From Carettochelys insculpta (taxonomy: Eukaryota > Chordata > Testudines > Carettochelyidae): 64,000 nucleotides of DNA. The translations under genes and the position numbers were made by a program. Every line of letters begins with the position of its first letter. Positions within the stretch are counted from its first letter, which is position 1. The notes under the pieces are model-generated. The model ran no database searches. It was given only the letters and a program-made list of their open reading frames with translations, and was not told the DNA's origin. Below are positions 50,288 to 62,745 of this stretch, piece after piece. The stretch spans positions 207,063,501 to 207,127,500 of the forward strand of contig NC_134139.1 in assembly GCF_033958435.1 (NCBI RefSeq), given 5' to 3'.

Positions 50288-51866
50288 CTACAAAGCAAAG
50301 AGGACAAGAAGAATGAACACCAAAAGGAGCTTCTGTATCCATCCCACCTACAACAGCTCAGGGATTTGGAAGCTTCATGAAGCATGCCAAGTGGAGGAAT
50401 CCCCTGTCTTCTACATGTAGCCTCACACAGTGTGTGTATAGCACAGCAGGGAGGTGATCAAGCCAGCATGCTGAAAATAGCAGTGCGCCTGCAGTGGCAC
50501 ATGGGCAGCGGCTCAGGCTAGCTGCCCACGTACAACCTGTCAGAGATTGTCGGTACCGGCTGCTGTGGCTGCACAGCTATTCGCAGCAAAGCTAGCAGGA
50601 TCAGAACTCAGTCTATGCGAGCTGAGAACTTCATCTCCCAGCTGCACTGCGGACAGACCCTCAGACATCCATTTCAGTAGGCTGCTCCCACTTTGCAGGG
50701 AGTTTAGAGAGGCAACCCCTAAACGCATCAGTTTATTCAACCCTGAGCAAGGGGCTGGTTTTCACTTCCCACCTTCAGACCCAGACAGAGACCTGGGGAC
50801 AGTCTTCAGTTCCCCATCTGCTCCTCATTGCTGCTTTCTTTAGCACCTAAGGCAGCTCTCATTTTAGCCAGACCTCGGGCCTTCCAAAACCACAGCAGTA
50901 CCACAGTATGAACTGAAAGCTGGTCTCATCTGCTGGCTGCTCCATAGCCCACATGTAACCAACTGATTGGTGTCAGCCCAGGGGCAAGAATCTGACTTAG
51001 ACATATCCACCAGCATCATTAACCTCTTGCAGGACAACCTTACTGGACTATGGTCACTCAAAAGCAGAGGTAGGAAAAGTACCCCAAAAGTGACTTGAGT
51101 AAAAGTACAGCTGCTTTGTGGCTGGAAAGGCTGGAAAGGGGTGTACTTAAGTACAAGTTATCAGCGTCCCCCTGGAAAACTACTTGAGTAAAAGAACACA
51201 CACACACAGAGGTCGCATCTAGATTGTACTCAAGTATCCAGAAATGACAGCAGTCACTTTTGGGGTACTTTTCCCACCTCTGCTCAAAAGTTTTTAAAAC
51301 ACAGTAAATGACGTCTACCCCAAACCGGCTAAGTCCTGGCCTTGCTTCAAGCAAAACCAAACCTGCACCTTTTTCAAGGCAAAGACCAGCCTACAAGTCA
51401 TTATTTTTACTACTTTAGCATTTACGAGAGTCAACAGACTGTAGGGCCATATTGCTGGGTGCTGCCCCTGCTCGGGTGAAAAACGGTCCCCGTGTGAGAG
51501 ATCTTTTAAAACTTAATAGGCTGAGAATGTGCTGTTGCAGCCACTGACAGGTAGACTTGAGAACCTGGGACTGCTGCAGCTTAATGCAGGAGCCTCTACA
51601 TTAGGAGCTGGCTCTCAGCTAGGGCTGCAGGACACTCATTCTTTCTCTCTGTAAGTGGTTTAGGTGCTGCTACATGGGAGAGCAATCAACACCCGGGAAG
51701 TGTGTGGGTTTGCATTATTATCCCTATTCTATCGATAGGGGCCCAAGCGACTTCCCAAGATCAGAGAGCTAGTGCGTAGAGCCAAGCACTAAGCCCAGAC
51801 CTCTAGAGCCCCACACTATTTTGGCAAGGCTTCTCCAGCAAGTGCCGTGGATGGGGAATGATTTAC
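50288..51866 (-). other. BLK intron 3
   Basis: It holds the hAT-type element at 51065-51282 and a MIR-like piece near 51715-51800 (caagcgacttcccaagatca). The stretch 50288-51056 has nothing recognisable. Confidence 0.6.
51057..51290. mobile_element. hAT-type MITE with 8-bp target duplication
   Basis: The element is 218 bp (51065-51282). The first 31 bp and last 31 bp are inverted repeats with one mismatch. The flanks at 51057-51064 and 51283-51290 are both ctcaaaag, an exact 8-bp target duplication. The CAGAGG end and 8-bp duplication indicate the hAT superfamily. No transposase is encoded. Confidence 0.92.
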
Positions 51867-51960
51867 CTTGACAGGATTTCAAGCTTCTCTCCCTTGGTCA
51901 GCTCCAAGTCGCGGCTACTCGTGGAGGCGAAATCGTACAGTACGATCACAATGTTTGAAT
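51867..51960 (-). CDS. BLK: BLK exon 3: first half of SH3 domain
   Basis: The exon is 94 bp and starts in phase 1, so exon 2 must supply the first base of a Ser codon. Acceptor is TTGCTGCAG and donor AG/GTAAAT. It encodes SNIVIVLYDFAS, then SRDLELTKGEKLEILS. ALYDY-type sequence (here VLYDF) and the acidic RDLELTKGE stretch of the RT loop form the ligand face that binds PxxP peptides. Human BLK has VVALYDY; the IVIV variant here is conservative. It is the first recognisable exon of the gene in this window. Confidence 0.92.
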
Positions 51961-52164
51961 CTGCAGCAAGAAACAGCAACGTCACTATTGAGGGGAGAAA
52001 AGAAACGCGTGGTATGTGGAGAGTGGACAGCCCCAACTCCTCCCATCTCCCACTTCCCTGGGTCTTCATGGGACACCACCATCCTCTGAAAACACAGGGC
52101 ACCCAGGGCCTCCTCTTTAATCCAACACTCTGTCGCCCAGCACATCTAGGCCACGTGTACATTG

Positions 52165-54600
52165 GGTCACTAGTAGTAGGCATCCTTCAGTCTATGTAGA
52201 CTATGGATCACGCCCTTTATAGTTTCAATTGAGGGCTTCATTTACAGCGTCTACTGTGACTATGAAGACCCACACGAGAGTGACAGTCCTTGCTGCATCT
52301 CTTGCAGATGTGGCGGGTGTCTGGTAAGTCCTTAGTGTGCTTTCTGTGCGCTCTCTTCTCCTCTGCTAGCTGTCTGATCCTCATCTCGCCCTTCTGAAGG
52401 CCCTTGTGTAACCCCTGCCTCCATCTGCTGCAGTCGTCTGCTAGTTCGTCCCAGTTGTCCAGCTCAATGTATACCTCTCTGAGGTCTCTCTTGCAGACAT
52501 CTTTGTAGCACAACTGGGGGCGTCCGGGAGGTCTTTTGCCAGAGGCTAGCTCACCATACAGGATGTCTTTTGGAATCCTTCCATCATTCATCCTGTGGAC
52601 GTGGCCAAGCCAGCGGAGCCAACGCTGCCTGAGGACGGTGTGCATGGTTGGGATTCCAGTTTGCTCGAGGACGGCGGTGTTGGTCACTCTGTCCTTCCAT
52701 GATATTCCAAGGATGCGCCTGAGGCAGTGCAACTGGAAGATGTTCAGCGTCTTTTCCTGGCTGGCATACAGGGTCCAAGTCTCGCTGCCATAAAGGAGGG
52801 TGCTGAGGATGCAGGCTCTGTAGACTTGCATTTTGGTGTGAGTGTACAGCTTGTTGTTATTCCACGCTCTCTTGCTGAGTCTGGACAGAGTTGTGGCCGC
52901 TTTTCTGATCCTCCTATTTAGCTCAGTGTCCAACGACAGGGTGTCAGTGATGGTGGACCCGAGGTAAATGAACTCGTGGATGACCTCTAATGTATACTTG
53001 TCAATGCTGATTGATGGGGATTCAGCAACATCCTGACCGAGTACGTTTGTCTTCTTTAGGCTGATGGTAAGCCCAAAGTCTTTGCATGCTTTGGAGAACT
53101 GATCCAGCAGTTTTTGAAGCTGGTCTTCTGTGTGAGACACTACAGCAGCATCGTCTGCGAACAGCATGTCTCTGATGAGGACTTCTCGCACCTTAGACTT
53201 GGCTTTCAGCCTTGCAAGATTAAAGAGTTTCCCATCAGATCTTGTGTGCAGCAAGATGCCCCCTGTTGAAGATCCAAAGGCATGCTTCAGGAGGAGCGCG
53301 AAGAAGATCCTGAACAATGTCAGAGCAAGCACACATCCTTGTTTGACACCGCTCCTGATTCTGAAAGCATCTGATAATGCGCCATCATATTGGATGGTTC
53401 CTCTCATGTCTTCGTGGAACGACTGGATCATCTTGAGTAACCATGGAGGACAGCCTGTCTTGTGGAGCAGTTTGAACAGACCATCCCTGCTGACCAAGTC
53501 GAAGGCCTTGGTCAGGTCGATGAAGGCTATGTAGAGTGGCTTCCTCTGCTCCCTGCACTTCTCCTGCAGCTGCCTTAGAGAGACGACCATGTCAATGGTA
53601 GACCTCTCTGCGCGGAATCCACACTGCAATTCGGGGTACACCCTCTCAGCAATCTTCTGGAGTCTGCCAAGGATGACGCGAGCGAACAGTTTACCAGTGA
53701 CGCTTAGGAGGGAGATTCCACGGTAGTTGTTGCAGTTGCTTCTGTCTCCTTTGTTCTTATACAACGTTACAATGTTAGCGTCATGCATATCCTGTGGAAC
53801 CTCACCCTCTTTCCAGCACAGGCACAGCAGCTCATGTAGGGGTTCCAGGAGTATGTCCGCGGCACACTTGATTACCTCTGGTGGTACCGTCCTGGCCAGG
53901 GGCCTTTCCTGCTGCAATGCTGTCAATGGCTCTCTTCAGGTCATCCACAGTCGGTTCCTGATCCAGTTCGTCCATTACTGGTAGGAGCTCGACGGCATCG
54001 AGGGCTGCGTCAACCACAACGTTCTCGCGTGAGTACAGCTCGGAGTAGTGCTCGACCCAGCGCTCCATCTGTTTGGCTTTGTCAGTGATGACTTCACCAG
54101 ATTTGGATTTCAGAGGTGCCATCTTGTTCTGGGTGGGTCCTAATGCCTTCCTCATACCCTCGTACATTCCTCTGAGATTACCAAAGTCAGCACAGGTCTG
54201 GATGCTGCTGCATAGCTGGAGCCAGTGGTTGTTGGCACAGCGCCTGGCTGTCTGCTGTACTGTTCTTCTGGCTGCTCTAAGTGCTTGCTGGGTACTCTGG
54301 CTTGGTGAGCGTTTGTACTCCAGGAGTGCAGCGCGCTTCTTTTCAATGGCTGGAATCATCTCATCGGAGTTAGCTTCGAACCAGTCGTTCGTGTTTCTAG
54401 CTCTTCTTCCAAACACCGACAAGGCCGTGTTGTAAACTGTATCCCTCAGATGTTGCCATTTGGATTTCACATCGGCGCCCCCGGGGCCGCTGCGCAGATT
54501 TTCCTGGAGGGTCTCTCTGAACTTTTCAGCTTTCTCCGAGTTTGCTGTCTTTCTGGCGTCAATGCAGGGCCTTCCAGCAGGTTTAGAGCGGTGCAGCTTC
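52165..54600 (-). mobile_element. LINE with long reverse transcriptase and C-terminal zinc finger
   Basis: The main frame (52238-53926, 562 codons) begins near RT motif 0 and contains NIVTLYKNKGDRSNCNNYRG, then FIDLTKAFDLVSRDGLFKLL, GVKQGCVLALTLFRIFFALL and MLFADDAAVVSHTEDQLQKL (FADD catalytic pair). It ends with CKRCSKDCHSRVGLHSHSRR, a C-terminal Cys/His finger. Upstream, an overlapping frame (to 54600) has the preceding NKMAPLKSKSGEVITDKAKQ segment; the two are out of register near 53885, so a single small indel breaks the frame. The endonuclease is absent. Clade not fixed. The 3' UTR reaches about 52165. Confidence 0.9.
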
Positions 54601-54944
54601 TTCTTCCTACATAATATCTCGGAGGCCTCGCTTGTATGGGCAGCCATGTGCAGGGCATGAGGAGTGACCGTGCAAAGCAGGCTGTGTCCACATCGGGGTG
54701 CGCAGCTACATGCACCAGTGGAAGCCTCTGGCAGGGAGGAGGTGGCAGGGGGAGGTTCCCACAGCTTCCCCCTTCTGGAGTCTTTTCCCATGGCCTGTTC
54801 TCTGCCAGAGCCTTTTATCACAACTGAGCCTTCCCCTACGCTGAGAAAAGGCTCCTGCAGAGGGAGGAAAAAGGATGCTACCCTTAAACCTGGCTGTGCA
54901 GATGGAGGCGTTGTTCGGGCACACAAAGAGCCATGTAGGGTACA

Positions 54945-55550
54945 TATCATAGAATCACAGAATGCTAGAATGGGAAGGGACCTCAAGAGGTCATTAAGTC
55001 CAGTCCCCTGCCCTCACAGCAAGACCAAGTACTATCTAGATCATCCCCCAACATCATCAACCCTAACAGAGATATTTATCTAACCTGTTCTTAAATATCT
55101 GTAATGATGGAGACTTTACCACCACCGTAGGCAATTTATCCCAGTGTCTAACCACCCTGACAGTTAGGAAGTTTTTCCTATTGTCTAATCTAAACCTTTC
55201 TTGCTGCAATTTAAGCCCATTGATTCTCACCCCTATTTTCAGAGGCTAAGGAGAACAATTTTTCTCCCTCCCCCTGGTAACACTGTTTTAGGTACTTAAA
55301 CCTGCTAACATGTCTCCTCTCAGCCTTCTCTTATCCATACTAAACAAACCCAGTTCTTTTAATATTCTCTCATAGGCCATATTTTCTAGACCTTTAAACA
55401 CTGTAGTTGCTCTTCTCTGAACGCTCCAAATCCTTCCTAAAATGTGGGGCCCAGAACTGGACACAGTACTCCAGCTGAGGCCTAAGGTTCTAGCATGTCT
55501 TTACTTGCCTAAGCACTATCTATCTCATTGTTCACACTATTATTTATACC
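54945..55550 (-). mobile_element. CR1 LINE 3' fragment
   Basis: The plus strand opens tatcatagaatcacagaatg, then ggaagggacctcaagaggtc and gtgtctaaccaccctgacag. It ends near 55550, where a PLE piece begins. Confidence 0.8.
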
Positions 55551-55554
55551 TGTA

Positions 55555-55905
55555 CTAGAGAGGCACACAGCGTGGGTACTATCAAAACAAAAAAGCAGTC
55601 CGGTAGCACTTTAAAGACTAACAAAATAATTAATTGGCTGGTGAGCTTTCGTGGGACAGACCCACTTCTTCAGACTGTAGCCAGACCAGAACAGACTCAA
55701 TCTTTAAGGCACAGAGAACCAAAAACAGTAATTAAGGTTGACAAATCAGAAAAAAATTATCAGGTGAGCAAATCAGAGAGCAGAGGGGCAGAAGGCAGGG
55801 GAGGGAGTCAAGAATTAGATTAAGCCAAGTATGCATAAGAGCCCCTATAATGACCCAGAAAATTCCCATCCCAGTTCAAACCACGTGTTAATCTACATGT
55901 CACTG
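55555..55905 (-). mobile_element. Penelope-like element 3' UTR and tail
   Basis: Reversed, it runs from ccacgtgtttaa... (near the end of the GIY-YIG frame) through ttggttctctgtgcctt and gtgggtctgtcccacgaaag to gactgcttttttgttttgat. The same order is seen at 25566 and 38755. The GIY-YIG part is lost. Confidence 0.75.
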
Positions 55906-56809
55906 TGAAGTGTAGATATAGCCCAAGGCAGGGGTGGGCAATGATTTTTGATGCAGGGGTCACTCTAAGAATTTGGTAAGTGGTCAAGGGCTGCACTTTT
56001 TCAGGATATTAATGGAGGAGGTGCAGGGTCTGGAGTGGAGGTCAGATGCAGAAAGGAGCTCTGGGTAAGGTAATGTGTTGCAGGGGGTGGGAGGAGTATG
56101 GAGGGAGCTTGGGTGAAGGAGGGGATTGTGACCTGGAGCAGGGGCTTGGAGTGCGGGGTCTGGGAGGGGATTGTGACCATGGGTCATGGATTGGGGTGCA
56201 GGGTCTGGGAGGGGGTATGGGTGCAAGACAGGGTTCTGACCTGGAGGTTGGGTTTAAGAGGGGTGTAATGGGAGAATGTGCTGGGGGTGGGAGCAGCATG
56301 CAACGGCCCCGCCACTTCAAATTCTGTCAGCTTTGTATCCGATCCTTAGACTGTACACGCTTCAGGGCTGAGGCTGTGGGCCTGGTTCTCTGCCCCACTA
56401 CACTGACTTTACGTCAGCACAGTTGCATCAGTGGAAATGTGATGCAGTAAATCAGGGGCTGCCTCGTCCTCTAAACATTGGCCACACCACTGTCAGAGTA
56501 TGACTCGCATCATAATCCACCCCAGCGTGGCTCCCTTGTCACTGACATAGTTGGTGACATTGCATTTCCCTGCCCCGTGCCTACTGCACGGCCGTGTCTC
56601 TCTGAACAAGTGTGTAACCATTCTGGTGGGCTCTGTGTGGTTACAGCTACTGACGCAGAAAAGCCTTTAGGTCTTTTGACATTCAGAGGTGAGATCAAAC
56701 CCTCCTAGGAGCTTAAGTAAAACCCATGCAATGTGGGAAGGTTTTTTCCGTGCACAGCCTAATTAAGGCAGCCCAGGTGATAAACATTCGATATATAGTC
56801 ATAGAAAGG

Positions 56810-57145
56810 GAGACGTCTTAATTTGTATCTTCAGAAAACAGAAAAACAGTCCTGTAGCCCTTTAAAGTCCAACAAAATAATTTATTAGGTGGTGAGCTTT
56901 CGTGGGACAGACCCACTTCTTCAGATCTGGAGAATAACCCAGATATTATAATATTTTAATGTAATACAGCCCAGACACAATAACATTCTCCAGACATTAT
57001 TATATTATACTACAATATTATAAACCAGATATAATAATATTCTCCAGATCTGAAGAAGTCGGTGTGACCTACAAAAGCTCATCTCCCAATAACATTTTTG
57101 TTAGTTTTTCAAGTGCCACAGGACGGCTTTTTTGTTTTGACTCTG
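56810..57145. repeat. PLE tail fold-back with AT-rich centre
   Basis: Arms: cagtcctgtagccctttaaa, then taatttattaggtggtgagc, opposite gcccctcatc-like and acatttttgttagtttttca, with ccacaggacggcttttttgt. The centre contains several ttctccag / tataat repeats. Confidence 0.65.
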
Positions 57146-57866
57146 TATATAGAATGTCTCAAGGCAGACAGTCAAGCCACAGTCTCTCTTTGACCTTTTC
57201 ATAGAATGCCACCAGCAAGAAGTCCTGACTACCCCCTTCCACCGAGAGATAATACGGCTCCAAAACAACACAAATTTGCGTGTGCTAGGTGTGGTTGTGG
57301 GTTTGGGATTCACTGAAGATGTCAGACAACCACAGGGGGAAACAGTGAGGCTCTGGAAATCAAGGCTTCCTCTTCTAGGGAGGAACTTGAAGACAGCTAG
57401 TAGATTCAAGTGTTGCACAGTCTGAGGCTTCCTGATATGAGGTAAGAGCAGCTCCAATGAGAGAGACGGTCTGGAAGCCTAATGCTGTGGGGCATTACAG
57501 TAGCACGTTCCAGGAGAGGACCTCAGAGCATGTCACACAGGTTAAGGTGTTCAACTCATATCTCTTTGAGGCAGTTACTAATTGTCCCTGTTTTAAGGGT
57601 AATGAGATTGGAAGAAGAGAGATCAAGGCCCCATTGGAGTCAATGGCTGGGGTGAGGGAGGGGTCGATTTATATCAAGGTGATTCAAATCACCAAGTGAA
57701 AAGCCTCTATTTAAAACATCCATTTTAATCAACTTTTCCATTTGCAGGTCAATTATTTTGAAAAGAAAGTACATGCTCTTTGGCTGATGTCATCTTAAAA
57801 CATGTTGGTTTACAACTAGAGCCCTTACTCAAAAGTTATTATACCTTTTTATTACCCAGGAGAGTA

Positions 57867-57868
<2 letters not shown>

Positions 57869-57897
<29 letters not shown>
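57869..57897. repeat. AT dinucleotide microsatellite
   Basis: About 14 AT units. Unlikely to be functional. Confidence 0.9.
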
Positions 57898-57901
<4 letters not shown>

Positions 57902-59297
57902 ACTCTATAGCCTATTATTTTCAAATTCATATTAATTATATATTTTATTAGGTCAGAAAATGGTCAATGACATATTGGTTATTTAATGAATAATTAACTT
58001 TTTGCTCATAATGTATGCCAAGCCAAATGAGGACAATATAATTTAATTAGCACACAAACCAGCGTACTATTTATTTCAGTGTTTTAAGAAATGAGGTTTT
58101 CAGTGTTGCAGCCATGTCAGTTCCAGGCTATTAGAGCGACAAGGAGGGCAAGGTAATCTCTTTCACAGGACCAGTTTTTGTTAGTGAGAGAGAGAGAGAC
58201 AAGCTTTTGAGCTTACACAGAGCTCTTCTGTATAAGCTCAAACACTTGCCTCTCATAGTACAGCAGTTCTTTCAGTAAAAGATATTACCTCATCCACTTT
58301 GAGTTCTAAGAGATTATGATAAGCTTAGGCTTTAACATAGTTTGTATTAAATTCAGGCTTCCTTTTAAACAGAAAATAAACATTTAAGAGAAAAACTAAT
58401 TATAATTTAAGTAACAAAATTGATGAAATCCAATTTAAATTAAAATCAGTTTTTGGATATTTTTCCCCCTAGAAATCATGAACCATTATCCACCTGGGTC
58501 AATGGCAGTTTCTCCACTGATTACAATGGAGAAGTCCCTCTACAGGTACTTCTACACTGCAAAAAAAGACCACTGGTGCCAGGTCTTGGCTCAGTTGAGT
58601 GGGTCCATGGGGTTTGTGAGGCACGTTTCAGAGCCCCAAACATCTGCACAGCTCTTTTAGCTCCTCAGCCAGAGCCCTGACTCAGCACCACAAGTCTCTC
58701 TTGGAGGTGTAGGTGCACCCAAAGTGACTTCTCACCCAAAGGTCACATAGGTTCCGTGTAGAGCAAACAGAACCCACATGTCCTGACTCTCAGCCTAAAC
58801 TTTTGCCACAAGAGTCCCAATGACTATGGGACTTACCTCAGAATGGCTGTTTTGGGCAGCTGGGACTGGATCCTGGAACAGACTTGATGGCCCCCTTGCA
58901 CAAATAAGCCTGATGCTCCTTTCTTTGTGAGCTCTTCTGGACAGTCTTGAGCACAATGAGGCCCTGACCTTGGAGGGGGCCACTAGGGGCTGTTGTAGTA
59001 TAAAAACAACAACCAGTTTAATTACAGCCAATTACTACCCGGCTCACACTCACTTGCAGAAGGGCTAACCATCAGCTCGGTCTGCACAGGTTCAGGACAG
59101 CCTAATAGTTCAAACTGTTCTCCCACTGCTGTCTTATCATGAACGGGCGGGCGTTACAGACATCCCAGAAGCCATTGCTTCCAAAAGCAGGACTGGGGAT
59201 TGTGGGGTTGTTCCTCACAGGGTGTTGTGACTGAAATTGTTTACCACAGCACTTGGTAGATGTGGGGCAAAATGGCCACAGTTCAGATGTGAATTGG

Positions 59298-59625
59298 TAT
59301 AGTTTGAACTTCTCTCATCCGGCACCTTCAGGACAAGACCGGTGTTGGATGGGAGAATTTGCAGTACCAGGGGAGGTCAATATCGTCTAGCACATTACCA
59401 ACACTTCCATTGCTGACTGGGCTCTTAGAAGACATTTAGGGGTAAATTACAGCTAAATAACAGCAAAGAACACTGAGAGCCAGGACTGGTGGCTGGAAAC
59501 AAACTATGGGACCACGAGAAACTTGGCCACAATCATAAGTGGTTGTCCAGCTAAGTGAAATCATGCTGGATTACAGATGCTGCCAGATGAGAAAGTTCTG
59601 GATTAGAGAGGTCCAACCTGTAGCG
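59298..59625. mobile_element. Non-autonomous DNA element with gaacttctctcatcc ends
   Basis: Third copy of the family at 9130 and 27508: left tttgaacttctctcatccgg, right ctggattagagaggtccaac, with tattgtctagcacattacca inside. Confidence 0.7.
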
Positions 59626-59749
59626 CTAGTGAGCACACACATCAAACCAGCTCTGCTTTTTGGTTCCTGTGCTCCCAGATCAGTAGCACTGGCTCTGTTC
59701 TATAGTGCAGGTGACCTTACATCATAGTCCTAAGTGACATGCATCACAA

Positions 59750-59915
59750 AGTATCAGAAGGGTAGCTGAGTTATGCTGTATCTTCAAAAACAACAAGAAG
59801 TCCTGTGGCATCTTACAAACTAACAGATATTTTGGAGCATCAGCTTTCGTGGGCAAAGACCCACATCATGAAGTGGATCTTTGCCCACAAAAACTTATGC
59901 TCCAAAATATCTGAT
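59750..59915. repeat. PLE tail fold-back
   Basis: gtcctgtggcatcttacaaa, then aacagatattttggagcatc at the left, opposite aaaacttatgctccaaaata at the right; the middle is gcaaagacccacatcatgaa. Confidence 0.75.
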
Positions 59916-60817
59916 GCATCCCAAAGTTTCACAGACTAGGAGGTAAACAAAAAGAACTCACTGTTTATTCTTTCAAAAACCTTGTGATTTGGAAAGCACT
60001 TCTCATGATTTTGGGGGGTTTTGCACCAAGATTTTTGAATGCGAGGAGCTAGCAATACTAAGAATTATCATTTTATTAGGCTTTTTTGATGGCAGATCTT
60101 CCTAGATTTTGAGCTTCCTTGGTTAATTCACATTAAATGTCTTGTCTTAATGGAATAAGTGAATTGTTCCAAAGCTGTTCATAAAACTGGATTGTAGGAA
60201 AATGGAGGCAGCAGAAGACTTTTGAAAATCCTTCCGTCTTCTGGAAAAAATAAGACCCTGAGAATTCTGCTTCTTTGATCCTTCCTCCATGACTGGAATT
60301 TTTTGGACTAGAATTAGAATTTTTTAGAATTCCAGGACTAGAATTAAACCCAACCTCAAACAGAACTGTGGGGATGGGGGAGGGGGCAGGAATAAGGTGG
60401 AGGTGGAGGGGCGTGGTGGGGGGGGGGAACAGGAATAAGGTGGGGTTGGGGGAGTGCAATGGAAAAAGTCCCAGTAATATAACTTTGAAGTATGTTTCAC
60501 TCTCACTGAGCACCTTTGCACTTCTGCCTTCTGGCCAGAAACGGAAGTGAAAGCTCCAGTTCTGAGGGAAGCTGCTCTCATCAGATTTCTGGCTACACTG
60601 GAAACAGAAGATGATCGACATCTCCACAAAAGCCCATATCTGAGATGTCCGGGCTGATTTTGCAGACCCGAGAGCAGAGCTGGTCAGGAATTTTCTGTCG
60701 CCATGGTGTTTTTTCCCCGCTGGAAAATGCAATTTCAGCAAATTCAAAACTTGCCGCAGGAAAAGAACTAAGCGTCACCAAATGAAATCAATGGGCAGCT
60801 GGTTTAAAACTAACTAA

Positions 60818-61290
60818 CAGGGGCGATATGATAGAGGTATATAAAATCATGAATGGTGTGGAGAAAGCGAATACAGAAAAGTTATGTACTTGTTCCCATA
60901 ATATACGAACTAGAGGACACCAAATGCAATTAATGGGTAGCAGGTTCAAAACTAACAAAAGAAAGTTTTTCTTCACACAGTGCACAGTCAACCTGTGGAA
61001 CTCCTTGCCAGAGGATGCCGTGAAGGCCAGGACTCTAACAAAGTTTAAAAAAGATCTTGACAAATGTTTGGAGGGTAGGTCCATAGATGGCTATTAGCAA
61101 GGGGTAAGGTATGGTGCCTAGCCTTTTGTCAAAGGCGGGAGATGGACGGCAGGAGACAAATCGCTTGATCATCGTCTTCGGTTCACCTCCTCTGGGGCAC
61201 CTGGCATTGGATACTGTCAGCAGACAGGATACTGGGCTAGATGGACCTTTGGTCTGACCCAGTATGGCCATTCTTATGCTCTTAACAAAA
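60818..61290 (+). mobile_element. CR1 3' end, near-identical subfamily to 13-780
   Basis: The frame at 60828-61097 reads [20 protein letters not shown], then [20 protein letters not shown], followed by the 3' UTR (ggcattggatactgtcagca, then ctgggctagatggacctttg and gttcttatg-type end). It is truncated at the 5' side by an abrupt start after tggtttaaaactaac. Confidence 0.88.
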
Positions 61291-61430
61291 GAAACAGAGA
61301 GAAAGTCATGCTAGTCTATATACACTATCAAAACAAAAAAGCAGTAAAGTAGCACTTTAAAGACTAACAACTAATAAATCATTGTGTTAGTCTTTAAAGT
61401 GCTACTTTACTGCTTTTTTGTTTTGATAGC
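61290..61430. repeat. PLE tail fold-back with perfect 45-bp arms
   Basis: 61325-61369 and 61385-61429 are exact inverted repeats of 45 bp with a 15-bp loop (61370-61384). The arms are the terminal PLE tail (aagcagtaaagtagcacttt). Confidence 0.9.
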
Positions 61431-61775
61431 AAAAGAAAGTTTTTCTTCATCCTGTGCATGGTAGGCCTGTGGAACTCCTTGCCAGAGGATGTTGCAAAGC
61501 CCAGGACTGTAAAAGCATTCAAAAAAGAACAAACTAAATTCATGGAGGTTAGGTGCATTAGCCAGGGTGGGTAGAAAGGGTGTCCCTAGCCTCTGCTTGT
61601 CAAAGGCTGGAAATGGATGATGGGAAAGGGATCACTCAATGACTACCTGTTCTGTTCATTCCCTCTGTGGCCCTGGCACTGGCCACTGTTGGAAGACAGA
61701 ATATGTAATAGATGGACCTTTGGTCTGACACAATATGGCTGTTCTTATGTTCTTATGTAAAACATGCCCACTAAT
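61431..61775 (+). mobile_element. Older CR1 3' end fragment
   Basis: agaaagtttttcttcatcct, then gccagaggatgttgcaaagc, with aatagatggacctttggtct and gttcttatgttcttatg at the end. Diverged from the copy at 60818. Confidence 0.75.
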
Positions 61776-61784
61776 CTGATAAAG

Positions 61785-61905
61785 CAGGTCTTTGCCCACA
61801 AAAGCTGATGCTCCAAAATATCTGTTAGTCTGTAAGGTGCCACAGGACGTCTTGTTGTTCTCGAAGCTACAGACTAACATGGCGACCTCTCTGTTACTCC
61901 TACTA
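61785..61905 (+). repeat. PLE tail fragment
   Basis: gcaggtctttgcccacaaaa, then atctgttagtctgtaaggtg and gctacagactaacatggcga. Confidence 0.75.
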
Positions 61906-62541
61906 ATGAGGTTGAATGAGAGCTCCCAGGAGGCTCCACAGGAGCACCCATTAAAGTTGAACGATCCAGAAACAAACCATTTCAGCATTTCTGAACAGTA
62001 ATTTTTCACAGCTTCCCAGCCTGGGAGAAGCTTTGGCATTTTGACTTTGCATCCTGCTTTCAGACAAAAACTGATCGCAAAATATCAGTTTCCCACCAGG
62101 ATGGAAATTCGGATTTCCAGCCAGCTCAGCTTAAGAGAGGGTAATAAACTTTAGTGTAAGCACTTCAGTGGCTGGCTCCTTGTCTGGGTAGACCCTTGCT
62201 TGCATACCTTGAGGTTCTTTTGTTAGTGAGTAGGAAGGATTTTGTGCTTATTTTGTATGTGTTCCTGTGGCTGTTCCTTCATTTTTACATTATTTTTATC
62301 GGCTTCAACTTTTGCAGAAATGGGAAATAAAAAGAGAACGATTCCCAGTGGTCGAATAATTGTTACTAATCGATGTATACTGTTGGTAAGTCCAGAGCTT
62401 ATTGGGCTTAAGAGTGTGAGGGACCACCTGTGTAATCCACTTCTCTGCTTTTGCAGGCAAATTTGTCCTATAACAGATTCTGATATAATAGCCACATAAT
62501 CTTTGATATTAACCATAATATTTTCCCTTCAATTGACAATC

Positions 62542-62745
62542 AGTGTTCTCTCTAACTGTTTTTCAACCATGGGAAGAATAAATTTTATTATGTGCACCAA
62601 GTCAGGTGCAGATGTGCACCATCAGTAGAAATATATTCTGCCTGCTGTAGGCACCTGAGAGCACTCTGTTAATCAGCCGGCCAGCACCTGAATTTTTCCT
62701 CAGCAGCTGCCCACATGCTCTGCTTACGGGGGACACTGCCTGGGA
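62542..62745 (+). mobile_element. hAT-like non-autonomous element
   Basis: Same family as 9841-10045: cagtgttctctctaactgtt, then aataaattttattatgtgc, ending ggggacactg. Confidence 0.65.

Noticed and set aside
53832..54986. 384-codon frame as a separate gene
   Set aside because: Its C-terminal part is the pre-RT region of the LINE; the N-terminal part reads through unrelated sequence and a CR1 end.
62320..62499. Met-Gly-Asn-Lys-Lys start resembling a myristoylated N-terminus
   Set aside because: Wrong strand for BLK, no following Pro-rich region or splice donor in phase.
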